Assembly (NCBI RefSeq): GCF_000787815.1
Contig: NZ_BBPO01000008.1
Coordinates: 115,609 to 159,777, forward strand
Length of the DNA stretch: 44,169 nt
Origin: Streptacidiphilus neutrinimicus
Lineage (GTDB): Bacteria; Actinomycetota; Actinomycetes; Streptomycetales; Streptomycetaceae
Direction of reading: 5' to 3'
Positions within the stretch are counted from its first letter, which is position 1, and the number at the start of each line of letters is the position of its first letter. Under the pieces are notes generated by a model. It was not told the DNA's origin. It searched no databases and saw only the letters and a program-made list of their open reading frames with translations. Made by a program: the position numbers and the translations under genes. This document shows, in pieces, positions 16,493 to 24,672 of this stretch.

Positions 16493-18167
16493 AATTGATC
16501 TCGTTGTCGTAGTCCGCGATCAGACGCTTCAGAGCGTCGAGTGTGCGGGGCGGGCGGGGCCTGTGGAAGACGAGGATTCTGGCGAGCTCTGGTCCGGCGA
16601 ACGCCAGCAACGGCTTGGACTTCCCCGCGTGGTAGCTCAGCACGTTGCGCTTGCGACCCATGAGTTCGGCCGCGAGGGTGAGGGTGACGGTGTTGCGGCT
16701 GCGGAGCACGGCAGTCAGGTTGCGGTGGCGGTGATCGAGGGTGCCGAAGCCGGGGTTGCGGCCGCGGCCGTCGCCGCTGTGGCGCTCGGCGTCGGTCATG
16801 ACCTGCTGGCACGGTTCGAGGCGGAGCACGAGCTGTTCGAACTCCTCTCTGGGCATGCCGGTGAGTGCGGGGTGGGTGAGGAGGAAGGTGGCCTCAGTCG
16901 GGACCGGGGGCCCTGAGTCGTCGCGTACAGCTTCCTGAACCGGCTGGCCGGGGTCTGGCGGGGTGATGGTGTAGTTCCATTCGCCGTGGAACTCGTCGCG
17001 CTCGACCCGCTGGTCGACGCTCTTCCGCTCGGCCCGGGTGAGTGCGCGGCCGGTGGGGTACGTGTTCTCATCGAGGACGGCCTGGACGGTCAGTCCGGCG
17101 CTGGTGCGGGTGGCCGAGATCGTCTGCAGTAGTACTTCGTAGCTGGTCAGCGGCTGGCCGCGCAGGCTGTGGGTGATCCGGGAGAACAGCCGGTGTTCGA
17201 CCTTGTTCCATTTTGAAGTGCCCGGCGGGAAGTGCATCACGGTGATGCTCAGCCCGTACTCGCCGGCGAAGTCGGCCAGGCCCATCTTGAACAGGCGAGA
17301 GTCGGACGAGTTGGCTCCGCCGGCGTCGGCAGGCACGAGCAAGCGGTCCGCATCGGGGTAATCGAGGCATCCCTGGGTCTTCCACCACCGCCGCAGGGAC
17401 TCGGCCGCGAAGGCGGCGGTGTTGCGGTCGGTGCCCACGTTGACCCAGCCGGTGTCGCGTCCCAGGTCGTAGACGCCGTAGGGGATGGCGACCGGAGTGT
17501 CGGGGCCGAAGAAGTCGTGGTCCGGGGCGGTGATCGGCTGGCCCTTCGGGCGCCAGGTGCGTCCGGGGCGGGCGAAGTCGCCGATGGGCTCCTTCTGCTT
17601 CGTGTCCACGCTCACCACTGGCAGCCCCTCGGCCAGGAACCGTTCGGCGGTGGCGTTGATGTGCCGGAACTGGGCGTCTCGGTCGGGCACCTGGCTGCCG
17701 GCCCGGGTCTTGGCCATGCCCTGCAGGCTGAAGCCGAGCCCGCGCAGCAGGCCGCCGACCACGGGAGCGCTGACTGGATGGCCCGCCTCGGTCAGCTCGC
17801 GGGCCAGGTCCCGCAGCGATGCCGTGGTCCAGCGCAACGGCGAGACCGGGTCGCCCACCTCGTGCGGCTCGATCAGCGACTCCAGCGCTGCCACCAGGCC
17901 TGGGTCGCGCTCCGCGGCGGACCGACGTCCGCCGCCGGGCCGGCGCACCCGCTCCAGCACCTCCGCCCCGCCCGCGAGCTCGTCGCATCCGCGGGCGACG
18001 GTCGATTCCGACACCTCCGCCAGCCTGGCGACCGCCGCGATCCCGCCGTGCCCCAGAGCCTCGGCCTCGGAAGCCAGGTAGAGGCGGCGCTGCCGCTCGT
18101 CCAGATGCGGCAACAGCACCGCGAACTTCACATCCAGCACCGCAAGGACATCATCCGAAATCGCCAC
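16479..18167 (-). CDS. ISAzo13-family transposase
   Basis: This 562-residue protein starts at GTG 18167. The N-terminal part is a helix-turn-helix region (GIAAVARLAEVSESTVARG). It is followed by the ISAzo13-type transposase body: SLQGMAKTRAGSQVPDRDAQF, VVSVDTKQKEPIGDF, PYGVYDLGRDTGWVNVG, LVPADAGGANSSDSRLF and FPPGTSKWNKVEHRLFSRI. The Asp in SVDTK, the Asp in PADAGG and the Glu in KVEHRL are the expected DDE residues. The length is somewhat above what I expect for the family because of a C-terminal extension after YTITPP. The gene looks intact and fills its element almost from end to end, so this may be the youngest and possibly still active element in the window. Confidence 0.93.
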   Translation of the reverse strand: MAISDDVLAVLDVKFAVLLPHLDERQRRLYLASEAEALGHGGIAAVARLAEVSESTVARGCDELAGGAEVLERVRRPGGGRRSAAERDPGLVAALESLIEPHEVGDPVSPLRWTTASLRDLARELTEAGHPVSAPVVGGLLRGLGFSLQGMAKTRAGSQVPDRDAQFRHINATAERFLAEGLPVVSVDTKQKEPIGDFARPGRTWRPKGQPITAPDHDFFGPDTPVAIPYGVYDLGRDTGWVNVGTDRNTAAFAAESLRRWWKTQGCLDYPDADRLLVPADAGGANSSDSRLFKMGLADFAGEYGLSITVMHFPPGTSKWNKVEHRLFSRITHSLRGQPLTSYEVLLQTISATRTSAGLTVQAVLDENTYPTGRALTRAERKSVDQRVERDEFHGEWNYTITPPDPGQPVQEAVRDDSGPPVPTEATFLLTHPALTGMPREEFEQLVLRLEPCQQVMTDAERHSGDGRGRNPGFGTLDHRHRNLTAVLRSRNTVTLTLAAELMGRKRNVLSYHAGKSKPLLAFAGPELARILVFHRPRPPRTLDALKRLIADYDNEINSGSN

Positions 18168-18209
18168 AGCAGCCCATCTACCATGCCACTGGGCTAAGTT
18201 GAGCCGAAA

Positions 18210-18234
18210 CCGGCAGTTGATTCCTTACGGCTCC
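18210..18234 (-). repeat. Right inverted repeat of the ISAzo13 element
   Basis: On the minus strand it begins GGAGCCGTAA and ends ACTGCCGG, partner to the left repeat at 16468-16492. Confidence 0.8.
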
Positions 18235-18591
18235 TCACCAGTTCGTCTCGCCGGCGAAATACTTGGCCGCCTTGCGCAGGATGTCCCGCTCGGTGGCCAG
18301 CTTCCGCTCGCTCGCCTCAAGCTCGGCCACACGGGCCTCCAATCGCCGGATCCGCTCGTCCGGATCGGCAGACACAGCCGGTTGTCCGCCCCGGGCCGAC
18401 GCCTGCCCACCCCGCCGGGCGTCGGTGGGCGCGATGCCGCGGCGGTCTCGGTCCCGCAGCACCCACTCACGCAGCGTCGCCCTGTTGATGCCCAGGTCAG
18501 CGGCGATGTCCTTGTACGTCGCCCCGGGCGTGGACTCGTACAAGGCCACAGCATCGGCCTTGAACTCGTCCGAGTAGTCCTTCATCGCCAT
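18235..18591 (-). CDS. IS3-family transposase OrfA
   Basis: The 118-residue protein is called from ATG 18591, with ATG 18585 as an alternative; GGAGGAAG lies upstream at a somewhat long distance. It has a Tnp_1-type helix-turn-helix (YSDEFKADAVALYES, YKDIAADLGINRATLREWV) and a C-terminal heptad region (RIRRLEARVAELEASERKL), ending DILRKAAKYFAGETNW as in many IS3 OrfA proteins. Its TGA stop is the TCA target duplication of the nested ISAzo13 element. Normally a -1 frameshift fuses OrfA to OrfB; here OrfB is 1.8 kb away, so no full transposase can form. Confidence 0.9.
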   Translation of the reverse strand: MAMKDYSDEFKADAVALYESTPGATYKDIAADLGINRATLREWVLRDRDRRGIAPTDARRGGQASARGGQPAVSADPDERIRRLEARVAELEASERKLATERDILRKAAKYFAGETNW

Positions 18592-18651
18592 CGGCGGTGT
18601 TCTCGCTTCCTCCGGATCAAGCAGATCCAGTATCAGCGTGTCCACCCATCA

Positions 18652-19382
18652 GGGCGAAGGCCCAACCGCTGGAGCCAGGGCAGATCACCCGCCTGGACAT
18701 ACGCAGGAGAGACCGCCTCGGTGGAGCCATCCATGAGTACCGACATGCTGCTTGAGCTGCATGGATGAGGTTGTCGGCAGGCGCACTGTTCGCCAACCGG
18801 AACGAGCCGACCATCCTCGGATCCCGCGCCGTCAGCGGCTTCAGCACCCGTGCCCCCGTGATCATGTCCCCGTCCCGCGTTGGTATGGGGAGGCTACCAG
18901 GGTGAACGCCACCATTCCGGCGCCTTCCACGAGTTGGGGCGGCAGCACCCACGTGACCTGCTGGTCGGCAGAGTTGATCTAGAGGGCGCACATGTGAGTG
19001 GTTTGTGTGGGCGCGCCGCGCAGGCTCCAGCGCACGCATCCTCGGCGGGGTCATCATCCTGTACCAGCAGGTGGCTTGAGCCCGGTTTCGGATCGGCCCT
19101 TCCGAGTCTCGCAGGTTCGCACGCTCGGTCGTCTGAGTCGCAGCAACACCGCCATGATCCAAGTTGCCGGTGTGAAGTGCGGTGAAGTTGCTGGGAGCAC
19201 GAAGGTGCGCTCAATCGCTCGTGGTTAAGAGCGCAAGTCAGTCCCCATGCAGTCGACAACATATGGCGCGACGCCAAAAGTGCCGCATGTAGCCGTGTAT
19301 CCCGCGGCACCCCGGGGCCGGTGGCGAAAGATTTCTGGGCATCTCAACCGTTGTGGGTGATAGCGGTCAACGTGGATTGACC
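18652..19382. other. Gene-poor stretch with remnants
   Basis: No intact gene is recognisable between the IS3 end and the tRNA-Pro fragment region. The open frames lack plausible starts and known motifs. The only legible piece is a possible kinase N-terminus at 18790-18847. Confidence 0.5.
18790..18847 (-). pseudogene. Possible N-terminal fragment of a Ser/Thr protein kinase
   Basis: From GTG 18847 the minus strand reads VLKPLTARDPRMVGSFRLAN. This resembles the N-terminus of Streptomyces Hanks-type kinases (KPLxxxDPRxxGxYRLLxRLG), but the glycine-rich loop that should follow is absent. It is at most a 20-codon remnant, and the similarity is short. Confidence 0.3.
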
Positions 19383-19435
19383 TGGGAGCGGATTGGGAGC
19401 CGAGTGCTCCCAGTTTCGCTCCCAATCTGCTCCCA
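19383..19435. repeat. 18-bp inverted repeat of GGGAGC motifs beside att
   Basis: Arms 19383-19400 and 19418-19435 match as inverted repeats with one mismatch (TGGGAGCGGATTGGGAGC against its complement). A further GCTCCCAG lies in the spacer. The repeat is about 85 bp from the tRNA-Pro core and could be integrase arm-type sites or a regulator site. Confidence 0.5.
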
Positions 19436-19459
19436 GCCGAAGTGGGCCGAAAAACGTCG

Positions 19460-19493
19460 AGAGCCGGTGTCTGATGAATCAGACACCGGCTCT
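19460..19493 (-). terminator. tRNA-type intrinsic terminator
   Basis: A perfect 15-bp stem (AGAGCCGGTGTCTGA and its complement) with loop TGAA is followed on the minus strand by CGACGTTTTTCGG, giving a real T-run. It lies 28 bp beyond the tRNA-Pro 3' half in the tRNA direction, where a native tRNA terminator would be. This marks the original chromosomal side of the tRNA locus. Confidence 0.8.
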
Positions 19494-19520
19494 GACCTGC
19501 GACTCTGGACTAGCGTCCGA

Positions 19521-19562
19521 GTCGGGACGACAGGATTTGAACCTGCGACCCCTTGACCCCCA
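19521..19562 (-). other. tRNA-Pro(GGG) 3' half, putative att core (left)
   Basis: Read on the minus strand this runs from the anticodon (TGGGGGTCAAG) through the T-arm (GCAGGTTCAAATCCTG) to the acceptor end (TCGTCCCGAC) of a Streptomyces tRNA-Pro(GGG). The 5' half is absent. The tRNA-Pro 3' end is the known attachment site of pSAM2-type actinomycete integrative elements. The same 42 bp recur at 25878-25919 in the opposite orientation. Confidence 0.8.
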
Positions 19563-19668
19563 GTTAGGTGACCATGTCACAATTCCCCTCAGTATTCACG
19601 TTATGCACGACGTGCACGTGCGTCAAGGTGCTGATTCGCGTAGTTCGTGCACGGGGGTGCAGGGCATG

Positions 19669-19690
19669 TGGTCCCCAGGTGGTCCCCAGG
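19669..19690 (+). repeat. Doubled 11-bp repeat TGGTCCCCAGG
   Basis: Two adjacent copies of TGGTCCCCAGG lie about 107 bp from the left tRNA-Pro core. The same doubled motif sits at 25983-26004, near the other core. They may be integrase arm-type binding sites. Confidence 0.55.
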
Positions 19691-19784
19691 ATCGGGTGGC
19701 GCATCCACGAAGGTGGTGTCTCGGGGGTTGGGACTGGGGCTTCCTCTGGGCCTATGCCGTGGGGGCGGCGAGTGCTACTCACCG

Positions 19785-20687
19785 TTACGGGGCGGCAGCT
19801 ACTCGGGGACGGGGGAGTCCGTGGAAGACCTGCTGGGTGTGCCATGAGCGGTGCCGGGGATGGATGCGCTCCGCGCCGGCTTGTGGACCGATGATGGACC
19901 GGCCGGCCAGGTCGATGACCTGCCGTCCAGCGGGGCTTGTTGAGACGAACTGCTGGGAGACCAGGACTGTGTCGTCGTCCGCGAGGCCGAGGACGCCCTT
20001 GTCGAAGAGCTTGTGGTGCAGTGAGCACAGACAGAGCCCGTTGTCGACCTCGTCGGGGCCGTCGAACGCCCACCAGCGCACGTGCGCGGCCTCGAGTCCG
20101 ACCGGGACGGTGCCGATGCGACCGTCGTAGCCGCAGAACGCGCACTGGTACTCGTAGGCGGTCAGCACGAGTTCGCGCATCCTGGCGTCGCGCTGCCGGG
20201 ATCGCGGCGCGCCGGGCAGGGCGGCGGTCTCGGCGGGTTTCAGTTCAAGGCCTACGGCCTGGCACAGGTCGTCGTGCAGGGAGGGTGGGAAGTGCAGGTC
20301 CAGCAGGACCCGGGTCATGCGTGGCAGAAGTGAGGTGTCGCGGCGCAGTGAGGTGCGGAGGTCTTCGGCGAGCCGGCCGGTGGCGCCGGATGCTCGCAGC
20401 TCCCGAACTCCGGTACCGGGGCTGCCGGGACCGCGGGTGGTGTGCACCTCCCAGACGCCGTCGTTGACGAGGTGGTGGAACGGGTACGCGGGGCTGGTCC
20501 GGCGGCCCGGCCCGTACTCGATCAGCAGATCCGCGAGCGCTGTCTCCACGGTGCTGTAAGGCAGTTCACCGTCGGGGTCCTGCTGGAACCGGGCCAGGGC
20601 GTAGAGCAGGAGCAGTGGCTTGTGCGGTGCCCGGACCCCGCCCGCGGTCCACTGACGCAGCCGGGCCGTTCGCTCAAGCCAGTCCAT
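19785..20687 (-). CDS. HNH endonuclease of the phosphorothioate-DNA McrA type
   Basis: The 300-residue protein is called from ATG 20687 (MDWLERTARLRQWTAGG). The N-terminal part contains APHKPLLLLYALARFQQD and YPFHHLVNDGVWEV, features of the sulfur-binding domain of SprMcrA/ScoMcrA-like type IV restriction enzymes, which recognise phosphorothioate-modified DNA. The C-terminal part is an HNH nuclease with a Cys-type zinc site: CAFCGYDGRIG, then LEAAHVRWWAFDGPDEVDNGLCLCSLHHKLFDKG. Such enzymes cleave incoming DNA that carries sulfur modification. No dnd modification genes are in the window, which fits a stand-alone type IV enzyme. A decayed copy of its 3' end lies at 26091-26165. The gene sits next to a tRNA-Pro fragment, typical of island cargo. 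Confidence 0.83.
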   Translation of the reverse strand: MDWLERTARLRQWTAGGVRAPHKPLLLLYALARFQQDPDGELPYSTVETALADLLIEYGPGRRTSPAYPFHHLVNDGVWEVHTTRGPGSPGTGVRELRASGATGRLAEDLRTSLRRDTSLLPRMTRVLLDLHFPPSLHDDLCQAVGLELKPAETAALPGAPRSRQRDARMRELVLTAYEYQCAFCGYDGRIGTVPVGLEAAHVRWWAFDGPDEVDNGLCLCSLHHKLFDKGVLGLADDDTVLVSQQFVSTSPAGRQVIDLAGRSIIGPQAGAERIHPRHRSWHTQQVFHGLPRPRVAAAP

Positions 20688-20695
20688 GGCCCAAG

Positions 20696-20701
20696 ATCGT
20701 A
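20696..20701 (-). promoter_or_regulatory. Possible -10 box for a leaderless HNH mRNA
   Basis: TACGAT on the minus strand ends eight bases before ATG 20687, and no ribosome-binding site is visible in between. A TANNNT box at this distance suggests transcription starting at or next to the start codon, as in the many leaderless Streptomyces mRNAs. No -35 box is evident. Confidence 0.4.
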
Positions 20702-20905
20702 CGGTCGCGCGCAGTGGTACGTCCCCAGGATGTCTCCGCCACCACTGTTGGCCGCGCCGTGCGGCGCTACGCAGAAGGTCCACAAGCGGGGCTGGAGGGC
20801 TGGTGGGGATGCGGCCGAAACGCGATCAATGCGCCACTACAGCTCCATCGACGGGAATCATGCTGGAGGAGACGGATGAGCCCCCTGTTGTAGAAGGTGA
20901 TCGTC

Positions 20906-21175
20906 ATGCGTGCCCACGCTCCGGTGGGCCGCGTTTACCGCCGCTGCGGCTGCCGCGATGCGCGGCGCCGCCGGCTCGGCACGCACTGCCCCTCGCTCGT
21001 CTCCGATCCCGGCCACGGGACCTGGACCGTTGCCGCCGACCTTCCGGCCGGCGCCCCTGGAACTCATCCGCGCACGGTGCGCTGTGGCGGCTTCCCCACC
21101 GGCGACGCCGCTGGCAGAGCGCCGCGCCGATTCCTCCGGGGGATTCGCTTCGGGGTGGACGCCAAGGTGACCAGG
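20906..21175 (+). pseudogene. Truncated tyrosine integrase (N-terminal arm domain)
   Basis: From ATG 20906, preceded by GAAGGTG, the product contains VYRRCGCRDARRRRLG, CPSLVSDPGHGTWTVAADLP and RRTVRCGGFPT-like segments, then FLRGIRFGVDAKV. This pattern is the N-terminal arm-binding region of Streptomyces tyrosine site-specific integrases (RVYRRCGCRD...HGTW...DLP...RRGGFP). The core-binding and catalytic domains (R...HxxR...Y) are missing; after about residue 90 the frame runs into unrelated sequence. The remnant lies between the two tRNA-Pro cores and supports an integrative origin for this region. Confidence 0.65.
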
Positions 21176-21237
21176 AGGACGGCGGATCGTAGCCGGAGTG
21201 GTGGCAGGGGATGGGCCGCCGGTGCGGCCCATCCGGC

Positions 21238-21885
21238 TCAGCTGGCGGTGGCCCACTGGACGGCGCGTGTGCGGAGTTTGGAGGTGACGGCGGCGAGGCA
21301 GCCTCCGGGCAGGTCGGTGACCCAGTCGAGGGCGTCGAGGTTGATGCCGTGTTGGGCGGCGGCCTGGAGCATGTCGGCGAGCAGGGCTGTTGCGGCGGCC
21401 TTCTCCTCCTCGGTGCTGGGGGTGCGGCGGCGCTCGGAGACGTCGTTGATGCGGTCGGCCAGTTCGCGGTGCCGGGCCACGGCGCGGTAGCAGGTGCTGG
21501 GCAGGTCGGCGACCCAGTCGAAGGTGTCGAGCGTGATGCCGTGCTTCGCGGCGGCCTGGAGCATGTCGGCGAGCAGGGCCGTCGCGGCGGCCTTGTCCCG
21601 TTCGGTGTCGCCGTGGGTGGGGCGGCGTTCGGCGGCGGTGTTGATGCGCGCGCCCAGGTCGCTGCTCCTGGTGACGGCGCGGTAGCAGCCGCCGGGCAGG
21701 TCGGTGACCATGTCGAGGGCGTCGAGCGTGATGCTGTGCTTTGCGGCGGCCTGCAACATGTCCGCGAGCAGCGCTTGCGCGGTGGCCCTGTCCTGCTCGC
21801 TGCCGTGCGGAGCGGGGCGTCGCTCGGCGGCGTCGTCGATGCGGTCGGCCAGGGTGCGGTTCTTGCGGTCGGTGTACTCGTACAC
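21238..21885 (-). CDS. Protein of three ~68-residue tandem repeats, unknown
   Basis: The 215-residue protein is called from GTG 21885, eight bases after GGAGA; upstream in-frame codons lack a ribosome-binding site. It is almost wholly three repeats: LADRIDDAAERRP, then ALLADMLQAAAKHSITLDALD, then DLPGGCYRAV, with the second and third repeats closely similar. The repeats also show as DNA similarity with a period of about 204 bp. Each unit looks alpha-helical, with a conserved (G/S)xCYRAV turn that becomes GGCLAAV in the last unit. I do not recognise the family. It is downstream of htpG on the same strand (178-bp gap). A DNA- or protein-binding scaffold is possible, but this is speculation. Confidence 0.75.
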   Translation of the reverse strand: MYEYTDRKNRTLADRIDDAAERRPAPHGSEQDRATAQALLADMLQAAAKHSITLDALDMVTDLPGGCYRAVTRSSDLGARINTAAERRPTHGDTERDKAAATALLADMLQAAAKHGITLDTFDWVADLPSTCYRAVARHRELADRINDVSERRRTPSTEEEKAAATALLADMLQAAAQHGINLDALDWVTDLPGGCLAAVTSKLRTRAVQWATAS

Positions 21886-22062
21886 GTGTGAGGTCTCCGT
21901 GGTCGGTCGGGTGGCCGCCGGCAAGCGGCCGGTTCCGTTCTGGATGCCGGGGACAGGGATGGTGTTCGGTGTTGTGCTGTCGGGCTCGACTTGGCCTTGT
22001 CGGGCCTGTGGGCGGGGTGCGGCCGGCCGCTCAGCTAGCCGGGTCGGCCGCACCCTGCCGGG

Positions 22063-24009
22063 TTACAGGGTCTTGGCGAGGCGGTCGGTCAGGAGGCGGG
22101 TGAAGCGGGCGGGGTCGGGCAGGTCGCCGCCTTCGGCGAGCAGGGCCGCGCCGTGGACGAGTTCGGCGATCTCGGCCAGCGAATGGTCTTCGGCCTTCGT
22201 CTCGTGGGCCTCGCGCAGGGCGGTGATGAGGGGGTGGGTGGGGTTGAGTTCGAGGATGCGCTTGACGGAGGGGAGGTCCTGGCCCATGGCCCGGTACATC
22301 TTCTCCAGGGTTGGGGTCAGGTCGTGGGCGTCGCCGACGAGGCAGGCTGGGGAGGTGGTGAGCCGGGTGGTCAGGCGGACCTGCTTGACGTGCTCGGCCA
22401 GGGTGTTCTGCAGCCAGGCGAGGAGGGCGGCGAAGTCCTGCTCCTGCTGGGCCTTGTCGGCCTTCGCCTCGTCACTGTTCTCATCGGTCTCGTCGAGGTC
22501 GACCTGGCCCTTGGCGATGGACTGGAAGCGGTGGCCGTCGAAGGAGGGGACTTGGTCGGTCCAGACCTCGTCGACGGGGTCGGTGAGGATGAGGACCTCG
22601 TAGCCCTTGGCGGTGAAGGCCTCCATGTGCGGGGAGTTCTCTACCATGGCGCGGTTCTCGCCGGTCAGGTAGTAGATGGTGTTCTGGCCGTCCTTCATGC
22701 GGGAGACGTACTCGCGCAGTGTGGTCGTCTTCTCCGGGTCGTGGGTGGATGCGGCGGAGACCAGTTCGAGCAGGGCGTCGGTGTTGTCGCGGTCCTCGAG
22801 CAGGCCTTCCTTGATCACCCGGCCGAACTGCTCCCACAGCGTGGTGTAGGCGTCGGTGTTGGTGGCCTGCAGGTCCTTGATCGCGCCGAGGACCTTCTTG
22901 ACGAGGCGCCGGCGTACGGCGGTGATCTGGCGGTCGTGCTGCAGGATCTCGCGGGAGACGTTGAGGGACAGGTCGTGGGCGTCGACGACGCCCTTGACGA
23001 ACCGCAGGTAGTTGGGCATCAGCGCGTCGCAGTCGTCCATGATGAACACCCGCTTGACGTACAGCTGCACGCCGCGCTTTGTGTCGCGGGAGAACAGGTC
23101 GAACGGCGCGTGCGCGGGCAGGAACAGCAGCGCCTCGTACTCGAAGGTACCCTCGGCGCGCATGTGGATGGTCTGCGCGGGGTCCTGCCAGTCGTGGCTG
23201 ATCTGCCGGTAGAACTCGTGGTACTCGGCCTCGGACACCTCCGGGCGGGGGCGGGCCCACAGTGCCTTCATCGAGTTCAGCGTCTCGGGCTCACCTGCGG
23301 CGCCGTCGCTCTCGGAGCCGTCCTGGCTGTCGGCGGTGTTGGCAGTGGTGGCCATGCGGATGGGCCAGCGGATGAAGTCGGAGTACTGCTTGACGATCTG
23401 GCGGATCTTCCATGCGGCCAGGTAGTCGCCGAGGCCGTCCTCGCTGTCGGCGGTCTTCAGGTGCAGGGTGACCGTGGTGCCGACCGGTAGGTCGTCGGCG
23501 TCGGCGATGGTGTAGGTGCCCTCGCCGTCGGATTCCCACACGGTGCCCTGGGCGGTGCCGGCGCGGCGGGTGTGGAGGGTGACCTTGTCGGCGACCATGA
23601 ACGCGGAGTAGAAGCCGACGCCGAACTGCCCGATCAGGCTCGCCGCGTCCGCGTCCTTGTTCTCCTTGGCTTCCTTGATCTTGGCCAGGAGCCCGGCGGT
23701 GCCGGACTTGGCGATGGTGCCGATCAGGTCGACGACGTCGTCGCGGGTCATGCCGATGCCGTTGTCCCGCACCGTCAGGGTGCGGGCAGCATCCTTGTCG
23801 ACCTCGAGGGTGATGTGCAGGTCGGAGGTGTCGACGCCGAGGTCGGGGTCGGTGAGGGATTCCAGGCGGAGCTTGTCGAGGGCGTCGGAGGCGTTGGAGA
23901 TCAGCTCGCGCAGGAAGATGTCCTTGTTCGAGTAGATCGAGTGGATCACCAGCTGCAGCAGTTGGCGGGTCTCCGCCTGGAACTCCAACGTCTCGGTCGT
24001 GGCGGCCAC
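22063..24009 (-). CDS. htpG: Molecular chaperone HtpG (Hsp90)
   Basis: This 648-residue protein starts at GTG 24009, with AAGGAG nine bases upstream. The N-terminal GHKL ATPase domain is complete: LFLRELISNASDALDK-type helix (here IFLRELISNASDALDKLR), DNGIGM, GTIAKSGT and IGQFGVGFYSAFMVAD. The middle domain (FIMDDCDALMPNYLRFVKGVVD, LNVSREILQ) and the C-terminal dimerisation domain follow. HtpG is an ATP-driven cytosolic chaperone acting on partly folded proteins. The length is normal for the family. It lies downstream of a hypothetical gene, a STAS gene and an HSP18-regulator-like gene on the same strand, which points to a heat-shock-related group. Confidence 0.97.
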   Translation of the reverse strand: MAATTETLEFQAETRQLLQLVIHSIYSNKDIFLRELISNASDALDKLRLESLTDPDLGVDTSDLHITLEVDKDAARTLTVRDNGIGMTRDDVVDLIGTIAKSGTAGLLAKIKEAKENKDADAASLIGQFGVGFYSAFMVADKVTLHTRRAGTAQGTVWESDGEGTYTIADADDLPVGTTVTLHLKTADSEDGLGDYLAAWKIRQIVKQYSDFIRWPIRMATTANTADSQDGSESDGAAGEPETLNSMKALWARPRPEVSEAEYHEFYRQISHDWQDPAQTIHMRAEGTFEYEALLFLPAHAPFDLFSRDTKRGVQLYVKRVFIMDDCDALMPNYLRFVKGVVDAHDLSLNVSREILQHDRQITAVRRRLVKKVLGAIKDLQATNTDAYTTLWEQFGRVIKEGLLEDRDNTDALLELVSAASTHDPEKTTTLREYVSRMKDGQNTIYYLTGENRAMVENSPHMEAFTAKGYEVLILTDPVDEVWTDQVPSFDGHRFQSIAKGQVDLDETDENSDEAKADKAQQEQDFAALLAWLQNTLAEHVKQVRLTTRLTTSPACLVGDAHDLTPTLEKMYRAMGQDLPSVKRILELNPTHPLITALREAHETKAEDHSLAEIAELVHGAALLAEGGDLPDPARFTRLLTDRLAKTL

Positions 24010-24121
24010 GGAAGGGTGCTCCTTGAGGTGAGAGGGGTGGAAAGGGTCGGGTCGAGTAGCAGGTTCGGGGGCGCCTGCGTCGGGGGGCTGATCTGCCTGC
24101 GGCTGTGGGGCCTGGGCGTTC

Positions 24122-24601
24122 TCAGACGTGGCTGAGGGGCTGGTAGGGCTGCTCGGGTTTGGTGCGTCCGGGCGGGGTGGTGCCGTAGCAGGACAGGAAG
24201 AGCTTCCAGCCGTCGCGGCACTCCAAGGTGGCGCCGTAGCGGACCGCGGGCGGGTTCGGGCGGACGCTGTACCGGTCGGCGCGGATGACGCCGCCGGACG
24301 GATCGTCCGCTTCGGCGGCGGTGGCGACCAGGGCCTGCTCGACGTGGGCCACTGGGACCGAGGATCCCGTCAGGTCCGGCACCTGCACAGCAGCGGTGTC
24401 GGCCTCGCCGGTATCACCTGTGGTGGCGGAGGCAGGGGCCGGCCCGCTGGCACCGGTGATGGTCCACCACACCTGTCCGCCGCCAGAGAGGGTGACGGTC
24501 AGTCCGTAGGGCCTGTCGTCGTCGCACTTGGTGGCGTCGGTGATGCCCGGGATGGCGGGGGCGCGCTCGATGAGGAGCTGCTGGAGATCGGCTGGAGTCA
24601 T
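24122..24601 (-). CDS. Hypothetical protein upstream of htpG
   Basis: The 159-residue protein is called from ATG 24601 (MTPADLQQLLIERAPAIPG); no strong ribosome-binding site is seen, and the frame is open further upstream. The sequence has GITDATKCDDDRPYGLTVTL, GGGQVWWTITGASG, VAHVEQALVATAAEAD and a C-terminal block RYGATLECRDGWKLFLSCYG. It reads as a soluble alpha/beta protein without a signal peptide or membrane segment. I do not recognise a family. It ends 112 bp before htpG on the same strand and may be cotranscribed with it. Confidence 0.65.
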   Translation of the reverse strand: MTPADLQQLLIERAPAIPGITDATKCDDDRPYGLTVTLSGGGQVWWTITGASGPAPASATTGDTGEADTAAVQVPDLTGSSVPVAHVEQALVATAAEADDPSGGVIRADRYSVRPNPPAVRYGATLECRDGWKLFLSCYGTTPPGRTKPEQPYQPLSHV

Positions 24602-24672
24602 GGTCGTCGGCGGGGTCGGGGACGGGCTGGGCCGTCTCAGAACGGGCGGGAGACTGGTCTGCGGTGAGCCGG

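Larger units (their letters stand above)
16468..18234 (-). mobile_element. ISAzo13-family element nested in IS3
   Basis: This 1767-bp element is bounded by 25-bp imperfect inverted repeats beginning GGAGCCGTAA and ending ACTGCCGG. It is flanked by the direct repeat TCA (16465-16467 and 18235-18237). Removing it with one TCA rejoins orfA and orfB of the surrounding IS3 element in the usual overlapping arrangement (TGGTGAGCC). It holds one transposase gene. Confidence 0.88.
15552..18651 (-). mobile_element. IS3-family element interrupted by ISAzo13
   Basis: The ends carry imperfect inverted repeats sharing TGATGG(G)TGGACACGC (15552-15566, and the complement of 18636-18651). On the minus strand the element reads orfA, then a foreign 1767-bp insertion, then orfB. 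Without the insertion it would be about 1.3 kb, the usual IS3 length. I see no clear target duplication flanking the outer ends. Confidence 0.8.

Noticed and set aside
18617-19162. 181-codon minus-strand frame beside the IS3 element
   Set aside because: Only a 20-codon kinase-like patch is recognisable; the rest has no motif and its ends run into IS3 DNA.
19521-19562. A complete tRNA gene
   Set aside because: Only the 3' half from the anticodon on is present at both sites; the 5' half and D-arm do not match upstream DNA.
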